64,000 bases of DNA from Roseburia hominis (GTDB lineage: Bacteria; Bacillota; Clostridia; Lachnospirales; Lachnospiraceae), in the NCBI GenBank assembly GCA_040702975.1, contig CP159990.1, forward strand, positions 2,976,001 through 3,040,000, in the 5' to 3' direction. Under the pieces are notes generated by a model that was not told the origin of the DNA, made no database searches, and saw only the letters and a program-made list of their open reading frames with translations. A program made the position numbers and the translations under genes. Shown here piece after piece: positions 34,324-42,517 of this stretch. Positions within the stretch are counted from its first letter, which is position 1, and every line of letters starts with the position of its first letter.

Positions 34324-37300
34324 CTATTCCTCATCTATAGGGAATCGAATCTCCTCATCACGCACCGGCTCTGCATCTTCCGCTTCAAGTTCCGGAATCT
34401 CTCCAATTTCTTTCTCCCCCACGTCCTTATCCATAGCCTGATCCGCCGCCTCGGCAAAGGACTGGTCAATCGCCAGCACGATATTTTCCTCGTCCGTATC
34501 CACATCGGAATCCACGTCGACCACCTTGAGCTCACGTCTAAAGAAAATGTCGTAGAGCACCGGCACAATAAAGAGGGTCATGAAAGTGGCGTAGGTCAGT
34601 CCTCCGATGGTGACCGTCGCCATGCCTTTACTCATCGCGGCTGTCATCTCCTGATCAAACGCCAGCGTAGACATAGCAAGGATCGTCGTAAGAGCCGTCA
34701 TCAAAATCGGACGCATACGAGTCTTTCCGGTCTCTACCAGTGCTTCCCTTTTCCCGCGCCCGGCAAGCCGGAGCTGATTCACATAATCCACAAATACAAT
34801 ACCATTATTTACGACCACGCCTGCCAACACCAAAAATCCCATCATAGCGACCATAGACAGGGTCTGTCCGGTTCCCCAGAGCGCCAGAAGCCCTCCTGTA
34901 AATGCAAGCGGTATGGTGAACAGTACGATAAACGGCGACAGCAGGCTCTGGAACTGCGCCACCATGATCATATAAATGAACGCAATCGCGAGGGCGATCA
35001 TCTGAATCAGGTCGATCATCGTCTCCTGGACATTCATGACCTCTCCGGCCATCTCCACCGTATAACCCTCCGCCACCTGATACTCGTCAAGAAGCTTCTC
35101 CACCTCACGTCCCAGAAGGGTCGTATTGTAGCCCTCCTTTGTAACTGCCGTCACCGACATCTGCCGGGCCTGGTTGTCTCTCCGTATTGAAGCAATACTG
35201 TTCGCGTCCTCGGTCGTCGCAAACTCTTTTAATTTGTGCGTTTCCTTGACATCGTTTCCCTCTTCATCTTTCTTCGTCGTCTCGAACTCATATTCCAACA
35301 GGTTCTGCACTGTGAGAGGATTCGCTTCATCGACGATCAGCACCTGATAGTCATTTCCATCAAGAGTCAGATTCGTGGCCTTCGCCTCGGTCTTTAATTT
35401 GCCGGCAAGCTCACTGTAAATCTGCGCCACCGTCAGACCATTTCTCATGGCCGCGTCTTTATCAAGGGCCAGCTTGATTCCCACATCGCCCTCTTCCTGT
35501 CCATTGGTGATCTCCTCAAAGCCGTCCACTTTTCCGAGTATTTCCATCACATCTTCACTGATCGCAAGTAAGGTGTCCAGATCCTCTCCCTGAATATCGA
35601 TCTGCATTCCACTGCCGCCAAGCGCCGACATATCCATACCAGAAGCGGCTGCCTCCAGCTCATACTCCTCATCTTTTCCTTCTCCCAGCTTCGTGATCTT
35701 CTTGGAAATCGCATCTCCGTCATTGGCATGCTCCTCATCTAAGAGTGCATAGAAGGTAAACTGGGTCTGCTTCTCCCCGGAAGATGCACTTCCCCCTGTC
35801 ATAGACGCCATGCTGACGGTACTTCCGCCGGACATGACGCCCACCGTCTCAACGCCCTCAAGCTCTGTCATAGCTTCCAGAAGCTCATCTGCTTTCTTGT
35901 AAATACTCTCCTGATCCAGCTCCTCATTCATCTGTACAGAGACATTGATCGAATCACTGCTCATACTGGGAATCATCTCCATTCCCATGCGGGCTGTTCC
36001 CCATACGGCCACTACGAGAAGGGCAATCGAAAGTCCCAGCGGCACCACCTTCACCCGCAGGCAGAAACGCAGCACCTTCTCATAAAGTACCATCACCTTA
36101 TCAAAAAGCGGGTGCTGTTTTTCTTTACTCTTTCTCAGGACGGTCGCACTCATAGACGGAACAAAGGTCAGCGCCACCACAAGACTCGCAAGCAGGGAAT
36201 AGGCAATGGTAAGGCCCATATCCGTAAACAGCTCCCTTGTCATACCTTCCGTGAACACGATCGGAAGGAATACACAGATCGTCGTAAGCGTGGAGGCAAA
36301 AATCGCTCCTGCCACCTGTTTCGCGCCGAGCACCGCCGCCTTCGGGGCCGGAACTCCCTCGCTTCGCAGACGGTAAATATTCTCAATGACAACGATGGAG
36401 TTATCCACCAGCATACCCACGCCCAGCGCCAGGCCGGACAGAGAAATAATATTCAGTGTCACATCTGAAAAATACATCAGCACAATGGCAAACAGCACAC
36501 TAAGCGGGATACTGAAAGCCACAACTACCGTCGGTTTTACATCTTTTAAGAACAAGGCCAAAATAATAATCGCCAGGACAGCTCCCACAATCAGGTTCTG
36601 CAGCACGGAATCGACGATCAGCTTGATATAGTCTCCCTGATCCATCATCGGTACGAACCGGAGGCCATCGTACTCTTCTTCCAGATCCTCAAGCGCCCGG
36701 TTCAGCGCCTTAGACACATCTGATGTGCCCGCTGTCGAAGACTTCATGATACTGAGCATGACCGCATCATTCCCATTGATCTTCGCATAGCTCTCATCTG
36801 CATTGTCCACGATAGATACGTCCGCCACATCACCCAGACGCACGTCGCCAACGCCCTCAAGATTGCAGAGCAGGGTGTTCTTCAGCTCATCAATAGAGTC
36901 AAACTCATCTCCGATTTTCAGCATGATCTGGCTCTCGCCTTCCTTGATATATCCGGCAGGCATCTCAAAATTCTGTGCGTAAATGAGCTTGGACAGGGTA
37001 TTCATATCCACAAGTGCGTCGATATTCGCACTCTCCAAAGCGGTCTTGCGGGCGTCCTCATACTGCTTACGCGCCACATCAAGCTGGGCCTGGGCCGAAG
37101 TGATCTGGCTCTCTCCCGCCGCAAGCTGGGCACTCGCCGCCCCAAATGCTGCGGCAGCGGTAAGTTTCCCTTTCTCCACAGAGGTATAGTTACTCTTCGC
37201 CACAGCCACCTGCTGGTTGACCTGATCCAGAACCGCCTGTGAAGCCAGAATCTCTGTATTCAAATTGGCAAGCTCGGTATTGATCTGCGGAACCCGGATA

Positions 37301-38406
37301 AATACGACTTGTTCCAGTTTTGCAAGGTTCTCCCAGGTAAAATTCTCCAGCAATTCACCCAGCTTTGGATCGTCCGGCTGCGCCTTAATCATCTCTTCCA
37401 GAGCTGCACGGATCTTCTCAAAGGTCTCCTGGCTCGTATCTGCCAGAATATCTGAAATATCAAGCTGCGTATCCCCCAGCTCCGGATTCTTTGAGCACAA
37501 ATCTTTCAGGGCTTCGTTAATCTGATCATATACCAGCTTAAGTTGCTCTTCATAGATCTTCTTCTCCGCCTGGAGCGCCGCCTGGTTGGCCTTAAGGCCA
37601 TTTACCTGCGCCTGATAGGCCGCCGACGTTGCAACTGCCTCATCAAGCATCTGACTATATTTTGCCAGCTCGTCATAGGTAGCGTCCTGCTCGTCTGCCA
37701 GCTTCTTCTTTCCATTTTTTATCTCGCCTGCCGCCGCATTTAGCTGCCCTTCTTTTTCATCTAAGGTTGCCTTCGCCTCGGCAAAGGTACTGTCCAGCTT
37801 GGCAAGAAGCCGGTCGTTTACATTATCGATCTTACTCTGATTCAGGCGCAGTTCAACCTTCTCCTCAGTAAGCCCCGTAGCCGTCACGCTGGCCACGCCC
37901 TCCTGCCGTTCCAGATAGGGAATCAGCGTATCTTCTGCAAAACGGCTCAGTTCCTTGATATCCTTTCCCTCATAATCCATGCTCACCATCATGGTCGGCA
38001 GCATATCAGGTGAAATCTCCATCAACATCGGGGATCCCGCCTCCTCAGGCAGCGCATCTTTCAACTGCTCCACCGCCGTCGACAGCTTCACCATGGCACT
38101 ATCCATATTCGTATCGTCCTCAAATTCCAACATGACCATACTGAAATTCTCAGAGGACGTACTGGTCACATTCTCCACGCCATTTACCGTTCCAAGAGAA
38201 CTCTCCAGAATCTCGGTCACAGAACTCTCCACTTTTTCGGGCGTCGCTCCCGGATATGTAGTGATTGCCACCACATAGGGCAGGGTGATCGTGGGCAGCA
38301 GATCGGTCGTAATCTTCGTAAAACTGATGAATCCAAGCACCAGTACCATCACAACGCCCACCAGCACGGTAAACGGTTTCTTCACGCAATATTTTGACAT
38401 ATACAT
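34324..38406 (-). CDS. RND-family efflux permease with a coiled-coil insertion
   Basis: The 1360-residue protein has the RND plan: an N-terminal TM (MSKYCVKKPFTVLVGVVMVLV), porter domains with SSVTEILESS, six clustered TM segments, a second porter domain and six more TM segments (VVNNGIVFVDYVNQL). The family norm is about 1030-1050; here about 260 extra residues (about 200-460) form Ala/Gln/Glu-rich heptad-like helices inserted in the first porter domain. In a monoderm such an insertion might substitute for the membrane-fusion protein needed in Gram-negatives, which is inference. A ~60-residue acidic cytoplasmic tail ends the protein. ATG 38400 (GGAGG eight bases upstream) is an equally good start. 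Substrate unknown. Confidence 0.85.
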   Translation of the reverse strand: MYMSKYCVKKPFTVLVGVVMVLVLGFISFTKITTDLLPTITLPYVVAITTYPGATPEKVESSVTEILESSLGTVNGVENVTSTSSENFSMVMLEFEDDTNMDSAMVKLSTAVEQLKDALPEEAGSPMLMEISPDMLPTMMVSMDYEGKDIKELSRFAEDTLIPYLERQEGVASVTATGLTEEKVELRLNQSKIDNVNDRLLAKLDSTFAEAKATLDEKEGQLNAAAGEIKNGKKKLADEQDATYDELAKYSQMLDEAVATSAAYQAQVNGLKANQAALQAEKKIYEEQLKLVYDQINEALKDLCSKNPELGDTQLDISDILADTSQETFEKIRAALEEMIKAQPDDPKLGELLENFTWENLAKLEQVVFIRVPQINTELANLNTEILASQAVLDQVNQQVAVAKSNYTSVEKGKLTAAAAFGAASAQLAAGESQITSAQAQLDVARKQYEDARKTALESANIDALVDMNTLSKLIYAQNFEMPAGYIKEGESQIMLKIGDEFDSIDELKNTLLCNLEGVGDVRLGDVADVSIVDNADESYAKINGNDAVMLSIMKSSTAGTSDVSKALNRALEDLEEEYDGLRFVPMMDQGDYIKLIVDSVLQNLIVGAVLAIIILALFLKDVKPTVVVAFSIPLSVLFAIVLMYFSDVTLNIISLSGLALGVGMLVDNSIVVIENIYRLRSEGVPAPKAAVLGAKQVAGAIFASTLTTICVFLPIVFTEGMTRELFTDMGLTIAYSLLASLVVALTFVPSMSATVLRKSKEKQHPLFDKVMVLYEKVLRFCLRVKVVPLGLSIALLVVAVWGTARMGMEMIPSMSSDSINVSVQMNEELDQESIYKKADELLEAMTELEGVETVGVMSGGSTVSMASMTGGSASSGEKQTQFTFYALLDEEHANDGDAISKKITKLGEGKDEEYELEAAASGMDMSALGGSGMQIDIQGEDLDTLLAISEDVMEILGKVDGFEEITNGQEEGDVGIKLALDKDAAMRNGLTVAQIYSELAGKLKTEAKATNLTLDGNDYQVLIVDEANPLTVQNLLEYEFETTKKDEEGNDVKETHKLKEFATTEDANSIASIRRDNQARQMSVTAVTKEGYNTTLLGREVEKLLDEYQVAEGYTVEMAGEVMNVQETMIDLIQMIALAIAFIYMIMVAQFQSLLSPFIVLFTIPLAFTGGLLALWGTGQTLSMVAMMGFLVLAGVVVNNGIVFVDYVNQLRLAGRGKREALVETGKTRMRPILMTALTTILAMSTLAFDQEMTAAMSKGMATVTIGGLTYATFMTLFIVPVLYDIFFRRELKVVDVDSDVDTDEENIVLAIDQSFAEAADQAMDKDVGEKEIGEIPELEAEDAEPVRDEEIRFPIDEE

Positions 38407-38502
38407 ACTCCTCCTGTCGGCTATTCTTTTATTCTATTACCTGGTTTCCAAAGAATCAATGACGTTTTTATCCTTTCCTGGAAATTTATAATAATTTAAT
38501 AT

Positions 38503-38531
38503 TTGTCCTTTTTCAAAAATTACGGTATACT
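38503..38531 (+). promoter_or_regulatory. Promoter of the DUF4317 gene
   Basis: TTGTCC (38503-38508), 17-base spacer, TATACT (38526-38531), 57 bases before the start codon; GGGGAGA lies upstream of the ATG. Confidence 0.6.
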
Positions 38532-38588
38532 TATCTTTGCGAAAATGCTGCGCGATACTAAACCATACACAAAGGGGAGATTATACAT

Positions 38589-39733
38589 ATGAATAAAAAA
38601 GAAGTAACCGAAATCAAGAAACAATTTACACCGACGAACTGCGCGATCACGCGAATCTGCGGCTGCTATGTGGACGGAGAAAAAGAAAAGAAGACGGAGT
38701 TAAAAGAAGCCTTTCTCTCCCTTCCCGAAGAAGAGATCTTCAAATATTTTGACATATTCCGCAAGACCCTCTCAGGCACCATCGGGAAGAACCTGCTGAA
38801 CATGGAATTTCCGCTGGAGACGGAGTCCGAGGGAGGCACGCAGGAATTCCTCTTAAAGCTCAGGAACAGCCGTCTGACCGATGAAGCGCTGCTGGAAGAT
38901 TTCTATAACCGGGTGATCGATGCCTATGATTATAGTGAGAATTACCTGATCCTTTTGATTCACGCCGCATATGACATTCCCGGAAAGGCTTCCGACGGCA
39001 GTGAGATGTTCGATGCCTCCGATGAGGTCTACGACTATATTCTCTGCAGCATCTGCCCGGTAAAGCTCTCCAAGCCCGGCCTCAGCTACCACGCTGACGA
39101 GAACAGCTTCCACGAGCGCGTCCGCGACTGGATCGTGGAAATGCCGGACGCCGGTTTTCTATTCCCGGCCTTCAATGACAGAAGCACCGATATCCACAAT
39201 CTTCTTTACTACTCAAAGAATGCGGAGAATCTGTCCAACGGACTGACCGACACTCTGCTGGGCTGCGTCCCCCTCTCACCGCAGACAGCCAGAAGGAGAC
39301 CTTCAAGGCGCTGATCGAGGACACGCTCGGCGATGACTGTGGTTATGAAGTGGTGAAGAATATTCATGAGAATCTGAACGAGCTGATCGAGCAAAACGCT
39401 GACAATCCGGAACCGCTCGCCCTCGATAAAGCGGAGGTCAAATACCTTCTTACCAAGAGCGGGGTTGATGAAGAGAAACTGGAAACCTTCGATGAACAGT
39501 TTAACGCGGCCGCCGGAGAACACGCGACCTTACTGGCCACAAATATTGCGAACACCAAAAAATTTGAGATCAAGGCGCCGGAGGTCACGATCCAGATCAG
39601 TCCGGAATTCATTGGGCTTGTAGAGACGCGCGTGATCGATGGCCGCAAATGCCTCGTCATCGGAGTCGACGACCGGGTGGAAATCAATGGAATCCGTGCA
39701 CGCACCTTCATTCCGCAGAGTGCGGAAGAATAG
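38589..39733 (+). pseudogene. DUF4317 protein gene with a single-base frameshift
   Basis: Codons 1-228 encode the N-terminal part of a DUF4317 protein (MNKKEVTEIKKQFTPTNCAITRICGCYVDG). The frame breaks at a run of five C at 39269-39273, giving a short out-of-frame tail that stops at 39314. Adding one C restores GCVPPLTADSQKET and the intact C-terminal part continues to the stop at 39733 (about 381 residues in total). DUF4317 is common in Lachnospiraceae and has no known function. The break is either a real mutation or a sequencing error; everything else about the gene (promoter, codon use, terminator hairpin) is intact. Confidence 0.8.
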
Positions 39734-39752
39734 ACGGAGCATCATAGATAAA

Positions 39753-39797
39753 TGTGCGGTATACCACCTGATATTTTCTTAGGTGGTATACCGCACA
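39753..39797 (+). terminator. Perfect 17-bp inverted repeat after the DUF4317 gene
   Basis: TGTGCGGTATACCACCT (39753-39769) and AGGTGGTATACCGCACA (39781-39797) pair perfectly around 11 bases. Strong stem but no T run follows on the plus strand (TTACAC), so terminator strength is uncertain. Confidence 0.6.
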
Positions 39798-39821
39798 TTA
39801 CACTATTGATGACTCACTTTA

Positions 39822-40078
39822 CCATGATTCTTCGAATCATGGCCCCTCCGGGAGATTTTAGCGCTCACATTTCTGCGGTGAACGCAGAAATCTATGCGCA
39901 GTATAATGTCTAACGACATTGTACCAAGTCGCTAACGCGACGGCTAGCCCTAAGTACGTGATTCCACTACTTTTTCTTGAAAATTTCATTTTTCTCAAAA
40001 TAAAAGTAGCAGTTTTTTTATATTTGTTTTATTGTTGAATCACCACAAGACAACCTAAAACAATACAAGAAAACTGCT
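39822..40078 (+). other. Cluster of short stem-loops at the 5' side of the IS91-type element
   Basis: Perfect inverted repeats follow each other: CCATGATTC-TTC-GAATCATGG (39822-39842), ATTTCTGCG-GTGAA-CGCAGAAAT (39869-39891), AATGTC-TAAC-GACATT (39905-39920), GTCGC-TAAC-GCGAC (39928-39941), CTACTTTT...AAAAGTAG (39967-40009), and TAGCAGTTTT...AAAACTGCTA (about 40007-40079). Two share the loop TAAC. IS91-type elements initiate or terminate transfer at hairpin-containing ends, so this may be a terminal recognition region. No gene is seen in 39798-40200. Confidence 0.45.
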
Positions 40079-40200
40079 ATGCTTAGTTTATCATGGATTT
40101 TTAAACTCAACAACTACTTATCTTATTTTTTTATTCGTCCACCGCCTTCTTGCGTGAGGAATACATTACTTTTCATTTCATCACAAAGGAGTTTTTTATC

Positions 40201-41073
40201 ATGGACAAATATTTCAATACTTTTCGGGAAATGATTTCCCTTCGCGGTCTTACTGACCATACCTTATCTGCTTACTGTACCTACATTCGCGCTTACCTGG
40301 ACTATCTTGAATGTTTTCTTCATAAACAGCCTGAAGAAGTGACATGGTCAGAACTGCGTGATTTTGTCAGATGGCTTTCATATAGCAGAAACCTGTCTGA
40401 CCGCACCATTAACTGTGCGATTTCCCAGCTCCGTTTTTTTACCATGTATGTTCTTCATAAGCCCTGGGATGCTACCCACCTCCCCCTACGTAAGTTCGAC
40501 ACTTATATCCCGTTTGTCCCTACAAGAGAAGAAATCTCTGGTTATTTTTCCGATATCCCTGATATAAAAGAAAAAACCATGCTTGTTCTCATGTATTCTT
40601 CCGGGCTTCGTCTCGGTGAAGTCTGTTCCCTCCGTTATGAGGATATCGACCGCAAACAGATGAGGATCTTTATCCGGCATGCAAAGAACCGTTCTTCCAG
40701 GTACGCTATCCTTTCAAAGTATGCCCTGGATTTACTTACTGCTTATTGGTTCCAATGTGGAAAACCCAAAAACTGGCTTTTCCCTGCGAACCGAAAGGAA
40801 AATGCACCCTATAGCTCTACTAGTTTCTCTAATAAATTTGTGCAATACCGCAAAACTTTTCGTTGGAATGAGAAACTCACCTGCCACTCGTTTCGCCATG
40901 CTTTTGGCACCCATCTTTATGAAAATGGCACTGACCTGCTCACAATCAAAGAGCTCCTTGGACATAAATCACTGTTATCCACCACTATTTATGTCCATCT
41001 TGCCAGTAATGGGGTACAGGCGGCACTTAGTCCTTTTGACCAGTTTGGAGGTGCTCTTGTTGACAAACAGTAA
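40201..41073 (+). CDS. Tyrosine recombinase of the IS91-type element
   Basis: The start is placed at 40201 (MDKYFNTFREMISLRGLTDHTL) with AAAGGAG nine bases upstream, giving 290 residues. A SAM-like N-terminal core-binding domain (1-100) precedes the catalytic domain, which shows the first Arg in SSGLRLGEVCSL, HSFRH (HxxR), and LLGHKSLLSTTIYVHL with the second His and the nucleophilic Tyr. It belongs to the XerC/D-type integrase superfamily, as found beside IS91 transposases in Firmicutes. It overlaps the transposase gene by 14 bases. Confidence 0.85.
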   Translation: MDKYFNTFREMISLRGLTDHTLSAYCTYIRAYLDYLECFLHKQPEEVTWSELRDFVRWLSYSRNLSDRTINCAISQLRFFTMYVLHKPWDATHLPLRKFDTYIPFVPTREEISGYFSDIPDIKEKTMLVLMYSSGLRLGEVCSLRYEDIDRKQMRIFIRHAKNRSSRYAILSKYALDLLTAYWFQCGKPKNWLFPANRKENAPYSSTSFSNKFVQYRKTFRWNEKLTCHSFRHAFGTHLYENGTDLLTIKELLGHKSLLSTTIYVHLASNGVQAALSPFDQFGGALVDKQ

Positions 41074-42214
41074 AATTTCCCAAATCTGGCACTATTCCTA
41101 TGAAAATTTTTCTGCCTTACATCACCAGTCCGGTGTTCAGGAAAAGACTTCTCATGCCATCCTTAACTGTAAAACCGGAAAACTCGGCTGTAACATCAGC
41201 CAATGTACAGTCTGTGGACATACGCAAGTCCACCACAATTCCTGCCGGAATCGGAACTGCCCCAACTGCCAGGCTGTACGAATGGAAATCTGGGCAGATA
41301 AGCGGAGAGCAGAGGTCATTGACACCCCTTACTTTCATGTGGTGTTCACACTCCCACATGAACTGAACTCCCTGATCTACTGTAATCAGAAACTCCTGTA
41401 CAATCTTCTGCACAGATGTTCCGCCGAAACACTTCTGGAATTATCCCAAAATCAGAGGTATCTCGGAGCAACGCCCGGCATTATTCAGGTTCTTCACACG
41501 TGGAACCAGGAACTGGATTATCATGTGCACATGCATTGTATCGTATCCGGAGGCGGTCTGACTGCTGATCAAAAGATCCGGAAATCCAAAGGGACTTTTT
41601 TTATTCCCGTTAAAGTGCTTCGCGATAAATTCAAAGGAAAATATCTTGCCCATCTAGAGAATTATTATCGGAACAGAATGCTGTCCTTTTCCTCTTCCTG
41701 TAAAGAACTCCAGAACTCTTACTGTTGGAAAGAATGGAAAAACAATCTATATGAAAAAGACTGGTGTCCTTACATCAAAGAGACGTTCAATGGTTTTGGG
41801 AATGCAATCGAATATCTGGGACGATATACCCATAAGATTGCTATTTCCAACAGCAGGATTCTCTCTGTCACACAATCAGAAACCACTTTTTCGGCACGTG
41901 GAATAAAACCCGGTGACCCTAAACGGGAAATCACTCTTCCGAACACAGAATTCATCCGAAGATTTCTGATGCATGTACTTCCATCAGGATTCCAAAAAAT
42001 CCGTTACTATGGTTTCCTAAATAACCGTATGAAATCAAAAAATCTGAAATTGATTTTCAAACTACAAGGATACCAGAAATTCAAGCGACAATATACAGAT
42101 TTATCTATAGCAGAACTGTTAAAGGCTGTCTGGAATTATGATATCCGTGTCTGTTCGGAATGTGGCTGTGCGAGTATGGAACAACTCGGAAGGACATATG
42201 CAAAACCAAGCTAA
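41060..42214 (+). CDS. IS91-family HUH transposase
   Basis: I place the start at TTG 41060, eight bases after GGAGG and overlapping the recombinase gene; this gives 384 residues, normal for the family. An N-terminal zinc ribbon (CTVCGHTQVHHNSCRNRNCPNC) is followed by the HUH metal motif HVHMHCIVSGGG and by YLGRYTHKIAIS, which carries the nucleophilic tyrosine(s) of rolling-circle transposases. It ends with a C-terminal Cys pair. It should nick and transfer one strand by rolling-circle transposition. The upstream stretch open in the same frame is part of the recombinase gene and not translated here. Confidence 0.85.
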   Translation: MTNSKISQIWHYSYENFSALHHQSGVQEKTSHAILNCKTGKLGCNISQCTVCGHTQVHHNSCRNRNCPNCQAVRMEIWADKRRAEVIDTPYFHVVFTLPHELNSLIYCNQKLLYNLLHRCSAETLLELSQNQRYLGATPGIIQVLHTWNQELDYHVHMHCIVSGGGLTADQKIRKSKGTFFIPVKVLRDKFKGKYLAHLENYYRNRMLSFSSSCKELQNSYCWKEWKNNLYEKDWCPYIKETFNGFGNAIEYLGRYTHKIAISNSRILSVTQSETTFSARGIKPGDPKREITLPNTEFIRRFLMHVLPSGFQKIRYYGFLNNRMKSKNLKLIFKLQGYQKFKRQYTDLSIAELLKAVWNYDIRVCSECGCASMEQLGRTYAKPS

Positions 42215-42424
42215 ACAGCAGTTCCATTCATACTGTTTTTTCAAGACCTCCCAACGGAAGGTCTGCGAAGCATGCCCAAAAAAATTTTTTCGGCCGGTTT
42301 TTCCATTGATTTCTTACAGTTTTATCCGAAATCTGGAATTTTTATCAAATGAGGGAAAATACTATCCCCATATCATTTCAGGCTAAACGTCCGCGAATTG
42401 GTACAATTGAGAAGAATCACATTC

Positions 42425-42459
42425 AGAGCAGTTCTTGTTTATTCCGAACTGCTCTTTTT
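42425..42459 (+). terminator. Terminator downstream of the IS91 transposase
   Basis: AGAGCAGTTC (42425-42434) and GAACTGCTCT (42446-42455), followed by TTTTT on the plus strand. The rest of 42215-42424 and 42460-42517 shows no gene. Confidence 0.75.
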
Positions 42460-42517
42460 GTCTGCTCAGAATCTGATACTTCTCTAAAGAATTATACCAT
42501 GATAGTCTTTTCGCTAT

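Larger units (their letters stand above)
39822..42460 (+). mobile_element. IS91-type insertion element with a tyrosine recombinase (boundaries approximate)
   Basis: It comprises a stem-loop-rich left end, a tyrosine recombinase gene (40201-41073), an overlapping IS91-family transposase gene (41060-42214) and a terminator (42425-42459). IS91 elements have no terminal inverted repeats or target duplications, so precise ends cannot be read without an empty-site comparison; the limits given are the outer edges of the unusual sequence. The insertion separates the DUF4317 gene from the transglutaminase operon. Confidence 0.65.

Noticed and set aside
39760..39790. GGTATACC sequences as a further GntR operator
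   Set aside because: They are part of the 17-bp terminator-like hairpin of the DUF4317 gene and lack the flanking TGG...AGA pattern.
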